Below are positions 45,601 to 57,985 of a stretch of DNA of 64,000 nt, piece by piece. The position numbers and the translations under genes were made by a program. The notes below the pieces were generated by a model that was not told where the DNA came from, did not search any database, and worked only from the letters and a program-made list of their open reading frames with translations. Source of the stretch: Helichrysum umbraculigerum (taxonomy: Eukaryota; Streptophyta; Magnoliopsida; Asterales; Asteraceae); contig CATIUR010000004.1 in NCBI GenBank assembly GCA_949592205.1, positions 7,877,001 to 7,941,000 of the forward strand. Direction: 5' to 3'. The number at the start of each line of letters is the position of its first letter. Position 1 is the stretch's first letter.

Positions 45601-46440
45601 GAAAAAAACTAATACTCCTAGATGTTTACTCGAAATAATTATACATAATGAAGGTTGAAATTAGATTAGGAAATGATTTAAAGACTAAATCCATCGTTTA
45701 TTTTTCAAATATATTTTGGTATCATTGTTTTACAACTAAAAGACCACCCGGTATACACTTCTTTTGCAAAATGTTGATAACCGGCAACGCTAATTGGCCT
45801 ACACGTCCCGCCCCAAGGACAATATGTGGAAGACAATGTTGAGCATACGTTCCAGACTGACCCAGCAGCCCGCTATGGAGAGTGTCAACCCATTTTAAAA
45901 AACATGATCATTTTTTTAGAAAGTCCTCTCATTCGGAACCAACTGGGCTACGCGCCTCTCGGGCTAAATTGGGACAGGTGGGGATTGGCAACCTAAATAT
46001 TGCATTTTATTTTATTTTATATAAATGCTGAAAAAACTAATACTCCTAGATGGTTTACTCAAAATAATTATACATAATGAAGGTTGAAATTAGATTAAGA
46101 AATGTTTAAAGACTAAAATAGCATTTAGTTTTCATATATTTTGGTATTATTGTTTTACAACTAAAAGACCATTCTGTATACACGTCTCTTGCAAAACGTT
46201 GATAACCGGCAATGCTGATCGGTCACACACACCGCCTCAAGGACAATATGTGAAATGCAATGTTGAACATACACTCCAGACTGACCAGCAGCCCGCTAAG
46301 AAAAGTATCAACCCATTTTGAAAAACATGACCATATTTTTGCAAAATTCTCTCCCCCAAAACCAACTTAGCTACGCACCTCTCGGGCTTGCCTCAAAGTT
46401 GGGCGGTGGGAATTGAACTTGGGCGTCCATTGAAAAGATG
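45601..46440. repeat. Tandem duplication, about 428-bp unit, two copies
   Basis: Copy 1 starts GAAAAAAACTAATACTCCTAGATG at 45601 (first 20 bases given by position), copy 2 at 46029. Both contain GTTGATAACCGGCAA, CCAAGGACAATATGTG-like and GCTACGC(G/A)CCTCTCGGGCT boxes. Similarity about 85 percent by eye, so the duplication is not recent. No coding. Confidence 0.85.
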
Positions 46441-47098
46441 TTATAATAATAAATGTAGACATCCTATATAGCATGAAATGACATGTTGGGTTCACTGGTA
46501 TAATATCCCCATTTAATGATGTTTTTTCTTTATTTTATATATGTATATTTGAGAAATGGTGTATTATTTTTATATATATAGAACGTTTGTTTATATAATG
46601 ATGTTATGTGATACAATAAATACTACTAAAAAAAGCAGTTAGTTTAATTAGTTTACTTCTCTTTAGTCTTTACTCACCATTTTGTAGAATTTTTGGTAAT
46701 AAATAAATAAATATATTATTAAAAACCTAACATTTTTTAAATATAGTAATACTGAGCACCACTTTTAAGTTTGAGTGTTTGACTGAAATTTTGAAGTATG
46801 TTGTTTAACAAGAATCTGTCTTGTGACTCTTGTCTGATTTTGTGGGTTCCATGACCCAATCCTTAACATCAATAATTACATTTTTGTATTTATATTTCAT
46901 TCATCTACCATTGTTGAATGCAGACCCAAGCAGCCAAGCTTATATGCTTTATCCCTAAATCAACCCCTCACATTGTTGCTTTTCCGCCTCCTTTTGCTTC
47001 AAGAGTAAATTGTTTTGTCTTCTTTCTTTTTCTGGCATTTTATCAGTAGGTCTAATTTCAAAGAAACTGTAAAAAAAAAGGGTTATTTCTAGAGGAAC
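46441..47098. other. Upstream region of the tetraspanin gene
   Basis: AT-rich presumed promoter and 5' UTR of the tetraspanin gene (CT-rich tract CTTCTTTCTTTTTCTGG near 47020). No coding sequence. Confidence 0.5.
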
Positions 47099-50000
47099 AT
47101 GAGCACTGGAACAAGCACATTTGTGATCAGATGGGTTAATTTTCTTACTATGGTATGTCCCCCAAAACTTCCCCTTTTTGTTTTTATTATTTACAGTACT
47201 AATTTATTTAGTTGAATTTTAGCTTGAATGCATATTGGTTGTTTGTTTAAATGCTTAAATGCTTTATTTTTATAGGATCTTTAAAATTCTTTTGCTTTTT
47301 TTTTTTCTCTGACCTGTTAGTTCTTGTGGCTTAGAGAAATTGAGGGGGTGTTTGGCTTAGCTTGTTTACGCGCTTATGGGCTTATTGAAAGTTGAAAAGG
47401 CCAATAAGCTCAGTTTTTCTAGCTTATAAACTTGAGCTTATGAGCTTTAATAAGTCATTTGCTAAAGTTGGTTTTGAAATTTCAGTAAGCTGAACTGCTT
47501 GATTTGTTATTCAGTGTTGTGAGCTTGTTTTCGGGACTTATGGGATTATTGAAATTTCGAAAGTCAAGCTCAGTTAGAATTTTTAACGGCTTATAAGCTT
47601 TTACTTTTGCTTGTTCAAGCCCATAAGCTCAACTTGTAAACTCATAAACCGTTATAGTAAGCTTCTTCGTTATTGAATCTTGGTCAAACATGCTGCTGCT
47701 GCATAATGTAACTGCTTTTATGTAATTAGATACTTATGTGAAAACTTCATGGAGTTCTAGTAGTGTTTAGACAAGAATTAAATATTCAGTTATGTTATTA
47801 CTTTGACTTTAGGAAGCTTTTTTTTTCTGCTTCACATTTTGCTGTTCTTTTTCATTGTATAGCTTGTAGCTGTGGTGGTCATTGGATATGGGGTGTGGAT
47901 GAGCACTCATCATGATGGTTGTCGAAAGTCTCTCACAATGCCAGTTATGGGCACTGGCTCCATAATTTTTTTAATGCAAGACTTACACCACCTCTCTTTC
48001 CTAAACTTTTTAAATTAAGTTTGATATTAATAATAGAGCTTCAACCTTTGACATTAAGTTGTACTTTGTGTTTTGTGATTCAGATCCGTCATTGGGTTTA
48101 TGGGCGCACTAAAGAACAACTCTACATTATTATTGACGGTATATTCATGTAGCAAAGTTTTACGAGCTCTAAGTTCATGATTGTTGGCTCCTCTTAATCC
48201 TTACTTTTATATTTATAACTAAATTTCAGTATTTGCTGATGCTGTGCTTGGTTTTGGTGGGGATCCTTGTGTTTACTGTCATGGTGTAAGTAATTTACTT
48301 GGTAGACACGTGATATCTATTATAACAACTTTTATAACGATTGAAATTCTAGTAAAGGTTGTCTTTTATTATTTTACTTTTAGGTTTATTGTAACAGATA
48401 AGGGTTCTGGTCACAACATTGCAGGTTTGAGGTAAATATCCAAGGCACATGTTTTTTTCTTTTTTTTTATTTTATTCGTTAAATACCATTTGAAGTTTGA
48501 CTTAGCAGAAACTTTCTTTTCTGATCAGATACAAGGAGTATCAACTCCAAGATTATAGCTCTTGGTTTATTAAAAAAGTAAGTATATTTTGTTTAAACAA
48601 TGCAAGTGTATGAAACTCGAAAGTTATTCAATTTAATAACCATTTAATTTTCCATCTTGTTTTACTTCTCAGTTGAACGACACCCATAACTGGAAACACG
48701 TTCAAAGTTGTTTTGTGAAAAACGAGACTTGTAACAGCCTGTCTAAAAGATACAAAGTATGTGTTTGATTCATAACTATAACCTGTAGCAATTGGCTATA
48801 CTTAATTATAGTATTTTGAAGTATGAAGTGTTCATTGCAGACTCTTAAACAATACAAATTGGCGAAGTTAACTCCCATTGAAGCTGGTTGTTGCAGACCA
48901 CCATCTCAGTAGGCTACTTAAATTCCTTACATCCCCTCATGTGAAGCAAAAAATTAACATAGTTAGATAGAGGTGGAATTCATCTCCCATTCAATTAGAA
49001 ATAGGGCGATTTGGACTTGTTCTTACTCCTGATGGGTTAAGTAGGCAACTTTTTAAAAGGGTCAACTCAAATTGACAGGGGTCAAATGGGTCGAATGAGT
49101 CAAACGGTTAGAAAGTGTCTTTATTCAAAAAAACCATATTATCATTTTACTATTATTGCTTTTATAATCATATATAATTGTGTAGTAGTTTTAAGAAAAT
49201 GGACAAAATGGTGGAATAACCCAGCCAGACCCAAACTGTTTTGACATTTGTTGAAATTGAACATTTGAACCGAACTTGTTTAGCCCATAGTCACATAAAT
49301 CGCTGGAGTACCCACGATCTGCGATCTAGATCGCACGTTCCCAAACGCGGTACGATCGCGTTTCAATCGCCATCCAGATCGTGTTCGAATCGGTGGTCAA
49401 CGCCGGCCCAAATTGTTGGTCGAAATCGATCCAATCGGTCTTCAATTTGGTATTTTTTGAGGAAGAAATCTTAGTTTTGTACAGAAAAACAGGTAGAAGG
49501 AAGAGAGCGAGAGGTTGAAGAAAGAGAATGGAAATGTTTTTCTTTTTATTATTATTTTAAACTTTATAGATTATAGATAGATGTGAAAGGACGATTGAAA
49601 ATCTTTTTTTATAATGTACTTGTACTTGATTGAAGTAAAACCAAGTGAATGCTTTATGCCAGCTATTAAAATTCTTTTTTTGTTCTATTTTTATCCTTTC
49701 TTTTAATAATATTGCTTTTTTATATATTAATATGGAATACAAGACTAATAATCAATATAGGATTTTTTAAATGTCTATTATACAAGTATAATTTTACTGT
49801 TTATTTGAAATTTTGAGTCTTAAATGTTAACCACAATTTTAAAAGTATTGATATTAATATAGTATGAAGTTTGGTAAATTAGTTGTGATTTGAGGATTTA
49901 TAAAAAATATAGAAAAATAATATTATTACTTATTGGTACACCGTACCAGTATATGGTACATCGTACCGAAGCGATCCGGAATGAACCTACCCCCCTCCGT

Positions 50001-50692
50001 ACCGAATTTTAGAAATTAGCGAATCGCGTTCCCGATCCTCGTTCCTGTATCGGGGCGTACCGCGATCCATGTGACTATGGTTTAGCCTGTTACCCAACAT
50101 TGCCCATTTAGCCACCTCTAATCATGTATATACATCTTAAGCAAAACTAGCTAAATTAGTAATTTGACTTCTTAGTGACTCAAGTTTATTCTGTTTGTTA
50201 GGTGTGGTTATCCTGCTGTTAATGCTTCTTACTTTGATTTGAGCTTCCACCCACTGAACTCTAACAAGGACTGCAAACTGTACAAGAACTTGAAAGCAAT
50301 CAAGTGCTATAACTGCGATTCGTGCAAGTAAACATCATTCTTCATTTTAGCATTCTCTCTCCTTTTTTTCTTTTCTTTTCTTTTCTCTCTTTGTCATTTA
50401 TGATTGTGTTTCAGGGCTGGTGTAGCACAGTACATAAAAACCGAATGGCGAGTGATCGCAATCTTTAACATGATTTTGTTTGTGGTTTTGGTAAGTCACT
50501 TTACAGTTCCCAAATAAGAATTACATCAGATTGTAATATTGTATAAATTTGTCACATTCTAGAAATATTTGCAACCATTCTCAAATCTCAATATTGATTC
50601 ATGACTTCTATCTTGCATGATGTTAGCTGATGATCTATTTCGTGGGGTGTTGTGCAAGAAGAAATGCTGCAAGAATAAACTCAAAATCTTAA
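47099..50692 (+). CDS. TET10: Tetraspanin, TET10-like
   Basis: Eleven exons: 47099-47152, 47863-47975, 48084-48138, 48230-48285, 48384-48431, 48529-48577, 48673-48756, 48841-48908, 50202-50327, 50415-50490, 50627-50692; 264 residues, phases consistent. Four membrane segments at about 8-30, 46-65, 73-97 and 232-252. The large extracellular loop (about 98-230) carries the plant tetraspanin GCC motif (EAGCCRPPSQCGYP) and further paired cysteines (CKLYKNL, CYNCDSC). Tetraspanins organise membrane microdomains. Similarity to Arabidopsis TET10 is strong along the length (TSTFVIRWVNFLTM, YKEYQLQDYSSWF, CCARRNAA). Intron 2 uses a GC donor (TTAAT/GCAAGA). Intron 8 holds a hAT element at 49286-50079, intron 1 a possible MITE. 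Confidence 0.92.
47344..47692. mobile_element. Possible hAT-like MITE in intron 1 of TET10
   Basis: Begins GGGGTGTTTGGCTTAGCTTG and ends near TTGGTCAAACATGC. Rich in GCTTAT/ATAAGC boxes in both orientations. TIRs are weak and no duplication was seen. Confidence 0.45.
49286..50079. mobile_element. hAT-type element in intron 8 of TET10
   Basis: 794 bp; inverted ends CATAGTCACATAAATCGC and CATAGTCACATGGATCGC, 8-bp target duplication GTTTAGCC (49278-49285 and 50080-50087). Subterminal CGATC-rich boxes (GATCGC, TCGATCC, GCGATCC). No transposase, so non-autonomous. Confidence 0.9.
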
Positions 50693-52119
50693 ACATCGAT
50701 GGAATCTTCTTTACAAATGAAGCCGAATTCAAGAAATTAGAACTTTTAGAATCTTAAAAAGAGACAAGAAAAACACAAGGTTAGATCAACTGGGTACAAA
50801 GGTTGATTGGCACACATTAGAGGAGGATTTTGGCGCACTAACTTGTTTAGGAACAAATCTACGGCTACGAATGCTGATGTATGCATATCCAACACTTTTA
50901 TTTCGCTTTCTAGCTTTTGAATTTTTATTCGTCTATTTTCATGGTTTCAGTATAATAAGTGTGGACGAGTGGGCTGGTACTTGGAAGGAGTAAAGTGGCA
51001 AAATAGGCGGGTTGGGTAACAGGTTTGGGTTGAAACATGTTTTTTAAGATTATTTTTGTTCAATTTCAATAATATAGTTTGAGATTAAAAATACACTTGA
51101 CATTCAACTTATTCGACTGGTTTATCTGACTCGCATATAGCGATAAAATCATCACTTAATCGATCTATATAAATGCATGCATCCTGTATAACATAAAATA
51201 GTCCAGTTACGATATAGGCAGTCTTATTTTTTGTGTCAAACAATGAATACAGTTGTGAACACGTGCGTGAAGCATGTATAGGTTGTGTAGCGTGTGGTGT
51301 AAACTTTTACAGCATGTATTTTGTCCTAGTACCATCATTTTCATTGTAATGCGAGTAGAAGGTCTTCATGAAAGCTGGAGTAAAAAGGATAACCGTCATC
51401 ACATCAACGATTGATGTGATGGAGTGGAAATAATTTATAAATGCGATCTAGTCTAAAGTTTTATATATATGTCTTAGGATTACATTCAAATATAGGGAGA
51501 GATGTATTGATCGAAATTAAGATTATATGGATTTAAAACTCAATGTTTTCAGGAACTTGTCACGTACTCATAGATAAGGGAACGATTTATTATGGATGAC
51601 ACGCGCGCACACACACACACATACTCAAATTTGAAAAAGTCTTTCTCACTATTCAGAACAGTGGAGCTTTCGATCAAGATGTTCTCGCCTCCCCCGTTTG
51701 GGCTCAATAAAATTTGATCAATCCTTTTTTCTGTCGTTAAGGTTCGCAACGCATACCGAAAGGGTACCAATGAATAAGTCCATAACCCCTGTTATTTACA
51801 CATTCAACTCATATTTACACATTTCGGAGAACTTAGTCTTGGCCAAACTATCATAACTACAGATCGTACTCGCAAATACAAGATTTTTTTTAACGACAGG
51901 CACACACAGCCCAAAACAACATGTTAGTTACCGATTTCACATTCCACATACATTTACACATTTTGTCTTTAGTAACACTTAACCCACTATATTGTAGTGA
52001 TGGGTTACCCCGATACCACTAGCCCATAATGTCTTTAGGTGTAATTGTGTAAATAAGAGAAAGTCACCATGTATAGAAAAGTTAAAATCATCACTGATAT
52101 ATGTATACTTTTAACTCCA
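50693..52119. other. Intergenic between TET10 and BASS remnant
   Basis: 3' flank of TET10, a short CA-repeat at 51605-51623 and otherwise unrecognised AT-rich sequence. No upstream exons of the BASS remnant were found here. Confidence 0.5.
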
Positions 52120-52960
52120 AGTAATATGTTTAAAGGTAAAGGGGATGTGGCTTTTAGCATTTTACTAACGAGTTCAAGTATTATGCCTCTTATCTTGTTT
52201 TCCCCTTTTAACTGGTCTTCTTACTGGATCAGTTGTCCCAGTGGATGCTCTAGCAAAGTGGAAATTAATCTTGTAGTTACTAGTTAATAACATCAATGTT
52301 TGTTATAAACTTGATTGATGTGCAGTATATGGGGCAAAAGGAGACACTTGCAGGTCAGCGGGTTGGGTTGTGTTGACCCGCAATTCTCTTTGTCCTTTTT
52401 TTACAGTAAATAATCACAATAAAAATAATTTTATTTATCTAATTGATTAATAATTATTTAAGTATGGTTAAGATTTCTATATTTAACATGTTAAACCAGG
52501 TTGAATTAATTACAAAGTATGAATTTTCTTTTTTAATACTCACTTCCCTTATTTAAATTTGGTAAGAGTGTTTATCCATGGTAACTTTGAGTTATAAAAT
52601 ATGTAATTAAGTTAAACACGGTATGCTTAACCGTAGCCCTTAGAGCTACAATTAGCATTTTCCTTGAATAGAATGATGCAAGAGGTTTTATGAATTAAGA
52701 AAGACATTTTAGGCAACTCTCTGGCTATTTGACTAGTTCGAGCCTTTTGACCCGTTTCCTTTAAGTTAATTTTACTTGTTCACTAGCTTATTAAGCACCT
52801 CTATTGATTGTGATTCTGAGTTGTTGTTGTTACTTTGCAGGTCGTTCTTCTTCCAGTCACACTTGGCTTGACACTCAATGCATACGCAAAACCAGTTGTA
52901 AATTTTTGTAAAAAGCTTCAAGGGTTGAAGATAGGTTCGTCGAAAGTATAATGACTTATT
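52120..52960 (+). pseudogene. BASS (bile acid:sodium symporter-like) transporter fragment
   Basis: Two exon remnants. 52120-52262 encodes KGDVAFSILLTSSS, then after a one-base frame change PLTGLLTGSVVPVDALAK. 52842-52900, after an acceptor-like TTTGCAG, encodes VVLLPVTLGLTLNAYAKPVV followed by unrelated residues and a stop. These match consecutive transmembrane parts of plant plastid BASS proteins. The amino-terminal half, and the PFVAMVCTS-type end, are missing. Intron sequence between the exons is retained, so this arose by DNA duplication and decay, not by retroposition. Confidence 0.82.
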
Positions 52961-53129
52961 GTCTTATAGTTATTTAAATTTTGCGTTTACTTAAATCAGA
53001 TCATCATCATAAACAGTTTGGTACAGTAAATTTGAAGTTAAATTACAAGTTAGAAAGTTGAGCTTGAAATTTAAAGAAAAATTTATCGCCTAATGATGAT
53101 TTGGTAGATATATCTCAACACTACAGTGG

Positions 53130-54510
53130 TGTTGATTCACATTTCAAATCGATGTGTTCACTTTTAATTGGCAATATTAAACCTAATTCGTATGAACTTT
53201 GTGAGGATCACGATGAAGCATTTGTCAATTCTAACAGCACATCAAGTCTTGTCCGTCGTTATCGTTGGAGTTACGTCATTTTTCATTGTACCAGTTACAC
53301 TCCATACAACAAACAAGATTGAGTTACTTCCCTCGTTGTACTTAACATTGGATCCTTTCGATCAAGATGAATAATTCTAACATCACATCACGCCTCTTCC
53401 CGTCGAATTATTATAACATCACATCACGCCTCTTCCCATCATTTATCATTGGAATTACGTGGTTTATCATTGTACCAGTTATACTCCTTTATTCAACAGA
53501 TGGGATTGAGTTTTTTTAAACGTGTCTTGTTTTAAACCCACAACTACTCTCTTTCCCTGTCTTGTTTTGGGATAATCTATCCATACCTCCCAAATATACT
53601 CACCATACTCCTTTTGAATTAAAAAAAAAAAGTGGTCGAATAAAGTACAGAAAAAGTATAGAATGTATGAAAAAGTTGTGGAATAAAGTACAGAATGTAA
53701 AAATGGGATGTATGAAGAGTAGCAACCCTTGTTTTAAAGCCACAACTACTCTCTTTCCCTCAAATAAGGAAGGTGATGATTTTCGTAAACAACCTCATGA
53801 TTGAAATGTTGTATCTATAGCATTAAGCGAATGACACTTTGATTATTAAGTGATTTATTGATCTATAGAGAATAAAGTTTAAATCACTTAGTATAATCTA
53901 TATTCATTATTGAATTTTATTCATGTTATGAGTTAATATTAAATAATTAATCATGTTGTAACTTATATAATATTCATCGTATTGTAGTTTAAATAGTCAT
54001 TAAATACATATCATTCATGTTATGGGTGATTATTCATCAAGTTGTAGCATTATTCACTAATGAATACTACTGCGTACTATTTATAACTTAAATTCATCTT
54101 AAATTTTCACTAGCACGGATATATCTACTACCACGTATAATAAAAAGGCAAGCACCCATATATCTACTACCACGGATACATGCAATTATTTCATTTTCCG
54201 GACTCGAACTCTCAACCTAATAATTAGAAAGGGTCATCTCAACATCACATGCATTAATGTCTTATGACTCATATTTCAAACTTATATGTCCACTTTTTTT
54301 AATTGGCAACATGGAAACCAATTCGAACGTACGAAATTTGTGAGGATCAAGATGAATGATTCGTCAATTCTAACCCCACATAAGGTAAATTCCATCATTT
54401 TTTTATAATTTCGTCCTATATCGTTGTACAAGTTACTCGCCTTTATTTAGAAAACAAGGGGGGATTGAATTGTGTTAAACATGTGTCATGTTTCTAAGCT
54501 ATATACTTCC
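53130..54510. repeat. Dispersed segmental duplicates
   Basis: A unit with CATTTCAAA..ATGT, TTAATTGGCAA, TTTGTGAGGATCA.GATGAA, and TCATTGTACCAGTTA...GATTGAGTT occurs at 53130-53330, in part at 53400-53510 and again, more diverged, at 54265-54480. No known gene or transposon was recognised in it. Confidence 0.65.
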
Positions 54511-54549
54511 ATACTAGTATACTACGTACCTCCAGTAATAATGCACGTA

Positions 54550-54736
54550 TAGGGGCGGAGTCAGAAATTTTTGTACTGGGATGCAAATTTTTTATTTATT
54601 TCCCTTATTATCATTTTGAGATGTCAAAATTCCTAAACTGTCACTAATTATCTTAGAAAAAATTTTCTTCGATATTTTTAGAATTCTTAGGGGATACGGG
54701 GTGACTACCCCATGCCCCCTTCTAGCTCCGCCTCTG
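54550..54736. mobile_element. hAT MITE, same family as 42303-42487
   Basis: TAGGGGCGGAGTCAGAAA...TTCTAGCTCCGCCTCTG, 187 bp. More degenerate than the copy in the S1 gene; flanks (TGCACGTA and CACGCGTA) give only an imperfect duplication. Confidence 0.75.
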
Positions 54737-54988
54737 CACGCGTATACGTATATACATATATACATACATATATGAAGTTTAGTTATTGTACGAAGACAAT
54801 TAAAATATAAAGGGTAGGAAGCATTTGTAACCGTCCGATTGATCCCAAACGCAGATGTAAAAGTAGAGCTTCTATAGCTTTATCCAGACATAATATAATT
54901 AAATCAATAATTTTAGAACTTCTATAGCTTGCCACATGTCATTTGTGATTACGTGGCAAATCCTGGAGCAATCATTTATATTCCCTTA

Positions 54989-54989
<1 letters not shown>

Positions 54990-55062
<73 letters not shown>
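54990..55062. repeat. (TA)n microsatellite
   Basis: Pure TA run of about 70 bases. Confidence 0.95.
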
Positions 55063-55064
<2 letters not shown>

Positions 55065-55319
55065 GTAAAGTTCAAATAAAAATGAAAAAAAAATGAAGAA
55101 TGGAGAAATCAATAGAAATATCGAATTGCTCAATTTCAAAAACTCATTTCCACATTTTTTTTAAAAAGAAATAAATATCTCGCAAACCGTATGTCTATAA
55201 ATTATAAAAATTACATATTCGGAATCAGCGTCTTTTTCTCTTCGATTAAACATCTCACAAGCTATACTTTTGATAAAAAAGTTTTTCCATTTTTATTGGG
55301 TTTTAAAATTTTGTAATGT

Positions 55320-55700
55320 GAAATCACATGTGATTTAATACTAAAAAATAATACACAAGCTTATATTTTCAATTAAACTTTAAATTCAAATCATTGACGA
55401 TTTATAAAGATTTAAAGATGAAAAACTAAATTGTAATCACATGCGATTGTACATCAAAGTATCAATCACATATGATTAAAGGGTAATTAAATACAGATTT
55501 TCTAATCATTGATTATAATTATACAATTACGTAAAAATCAAGTTGAAATCATACATGAATTATCATATATCGGTGAATTGCTCATCAAATATCAAATTTT
55601 AAATGAAAATCATATGTGATTATATACAAAATCATATGTGATTATATACCAAATCACATGTGATTAAATGTACAACTAGCAATCACATGTGATTTTTAAT
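55320..55700. repeat. AATCACATGTGATT palindrome cluster
   Basis: Seven or eight copies of the 14-bp palindrome AATCACATGTGATT or close variants (AATCATATGTGATT, AATCACATATGATT, AATCACATGCGATT), at irregular spacing in AT-rich sequence. Probably part of a non-autonomous transposon starting after the TA run at 55062. Confidence 0.8.
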
Positions 55701-56559
55701 GAAAACAAATGCAAATTTTAAAAATTTATTTATAATTATTAATGTATATGAATACTGTGACACCCTCAAATTTAATGCTTTGCGGAAGCGAGTTTTGGGT
55801 GCCACTAATCAAATATCAAAACACCAAAGTACAAGTAAACGACTCTAAATGAGACGTTGTAGATAATACATTACATTACATAAGTTTTCAAAAGTAATAC
55901 AAGGTTTTAAGTTATAAGTAGTACATCACTAGCGAGTTCGCAAAATGATTTAGAAGATTTTAAACACATAATCAAGGTACAAAAGATAATGCCAATAAAA
56001 TCTTCGAGTGTTTATGCATGCGACTCGTACTAGCCTAGCATACCCTGCGGGCCATCCTACTGTTGCTGAGTACCTGAGAATACATCACTAAAAAGGTCAA
56101 CCAAAAAGGTTGGTGAATCTCACCGGTTTGTATATACAGTAGTAAACAGTAACCAATAGTTTTCAAACAGTAATACACAGATTTAAATAAATCAATAAAT
56201 AAATCATCACAGTAAGTAAAGCAGTAAAGTATAATTGTACAATAGTAGTAAATCGGTAACCAAGTATTTCATAAGTAAAGTAAGGTCGGTATAGTCGGTC
56301 ATGTCATGAGCCATCATAGTCGAAGCTTAACACGTCTGTAATTTGCCCCCGTGAATGCTAATCCAAAATCATTCATATGAAACGAGTAAGAAACGCCTGT
56401 TTAGACACTTGCAGTTCGTGGTGGCGCTACCACCCCAGGCGGGGATTGTCAGTCCCATATGGATCCATATACTAAAACTCGCGCTTATCGTATAATTGAC
56501 GACTATGATTCAGAGGACTTCATTGGATTAAAAGGAAACTCATGTAGTTCAGTAAGGCA

Positions 56560-56975
56560 ATACGTCGGTAAGTAAGTAATTCAGTAAGACAATACATTTG
56601 TAAATGTATTTAAGTCAATAGAAATTAAGTCGGTAAAACAATACATTTGTATATGTATTCAAATCAGTAAGTAAATAAGTTTGTAAAACAATACATTTGT
56701 ATATGTATTAGAGTCTGTAAAACAATACATTTGTAATTGTATTAAAGTCGGTAAAATAATACATTTGTATTTGTATTAAAGTCTGCAAATCAATACAATT
56801 GTAATTGTATTAAAGTCGGTAAAATAATACATTTGTATTTGTATTAAAGTTTGTAAAACAATACAATTGTAATTGTATTAAAGTCGGTAAAATAATACAT
56901 TTGTATTTGTATTCAAATCAGTAAGTAAATAAGTCGGTAAAATAATACATTTGTAAATGTATTTAGTAATTCAAG
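56560..56975 (-). repeat. Minisatellite, AATACATTTGTAT units
   Basis: About ten degenerate units of 37-45 bases built on AATACATTTGTATWTGTATT or AATACAATTGTAATTGTATT, alternating, joined by AAGTCGGTAAAA. Each core is nearly palindromic. Lies within the putative LTR intron 56074-57108 and explains why this intron is twice as long as in related LTRs. Confidence 0.88.
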
Positions 56976-57700
56976 TAATCTTAGTAAACAATCACTTTCA
57001 GTAACAAGTACATACAGTAAACAAGTATATTCAGTAACAAATTCATTTAATAAACAAGTGATGCATCTCCCCCAAAGTAAAACAGTAAAGAGGGGCAGTG
57101 AGACTCACCTGATGAGCAAGCAATCCTAATGCACGTACGTATTCCAAGTGTAATTCCCTAGTGTCCTAAACACGTGAGATTATATATTTGTAATTAGATG
57201 TTTAGTAAATCATTTGTATATTTGTTCACTTGATTAATTGTGTTCAACGTATTTGTCTCGTGACTACGTTTTAAATCAATCAAGTTTGTAATTTGTAAAA
57301 GTGAACGGCTTGTTGGTGACGGTTTGTAATGATAATTTCAAACTATTATTATTATACATGATTTGTTGTGCTTATAAAAGTACACGTGTTTCGCATATAA
57401 GTCGTATCATATAAGTTTAGTTGTTACTCAAGTTCATTATATCCGTTACACTTTATTTCATAAGTTACAAAATTTGGCACGAGTCCGAAAACCGAAATAT
57501 GCCATTTTCGACCCCTAGACGACCCCGGATGGCCTAAAACTGGCTAGGCTAAGATACTTAGCCTTGAACATTGGGTTGTTTTCGAATGACCGTGCGAATT
57601 TGAGCCCAATCCGTTACAATAAATTTTTCATCGAGAAGCTACCCTGAAATATGTGAAATCTTCGACGTTTTCAAAAATTTATTTGTTCTGTTTTAGCTAG

Positions 57701-57985
57701 AATCCGCCGGATCAGTTTGTTGATCCGCCGGATCATGAAATATAAAGGGGGATCCGCCGGATTCATATTTCATTTAAAAGGCGCGCCGCGTACAACTAGT
57801 ACACGCCGTGTTCTTTGGTTCTAAAGGACGCACCGCGTACAAAAGTACGAGCCGTGTCTAATAATTTTTGTGAAGTACGCGCCGTGTACACAAGGACGCG
57901 CCGTGTACACAAGGACGCGCCGTGTACTTTGAGTTTTTAAAAGGACGCGCCGTGTACATATGAACACGCCGCGTGGATCATGTTT
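57701..57985 (-). repeat. Hairpin array with CGCCG loops
   Basis: Three TGATC-CGCCG-GATCA-type dyads (57701, 57721, 57749), then several units with the same pentaloop, for example GTACG-CGCCG-TGTAC near 57865, plus degenerate ones. Stems differ, the loop CGCCG stays. Confidence 0.85.

Noticed and set aside
49241..49474. Arg/Ser-rich open frame in TET10 intron 8
   Set aside because: Lies across the end of a hAT-type element and its CGATC repeats.
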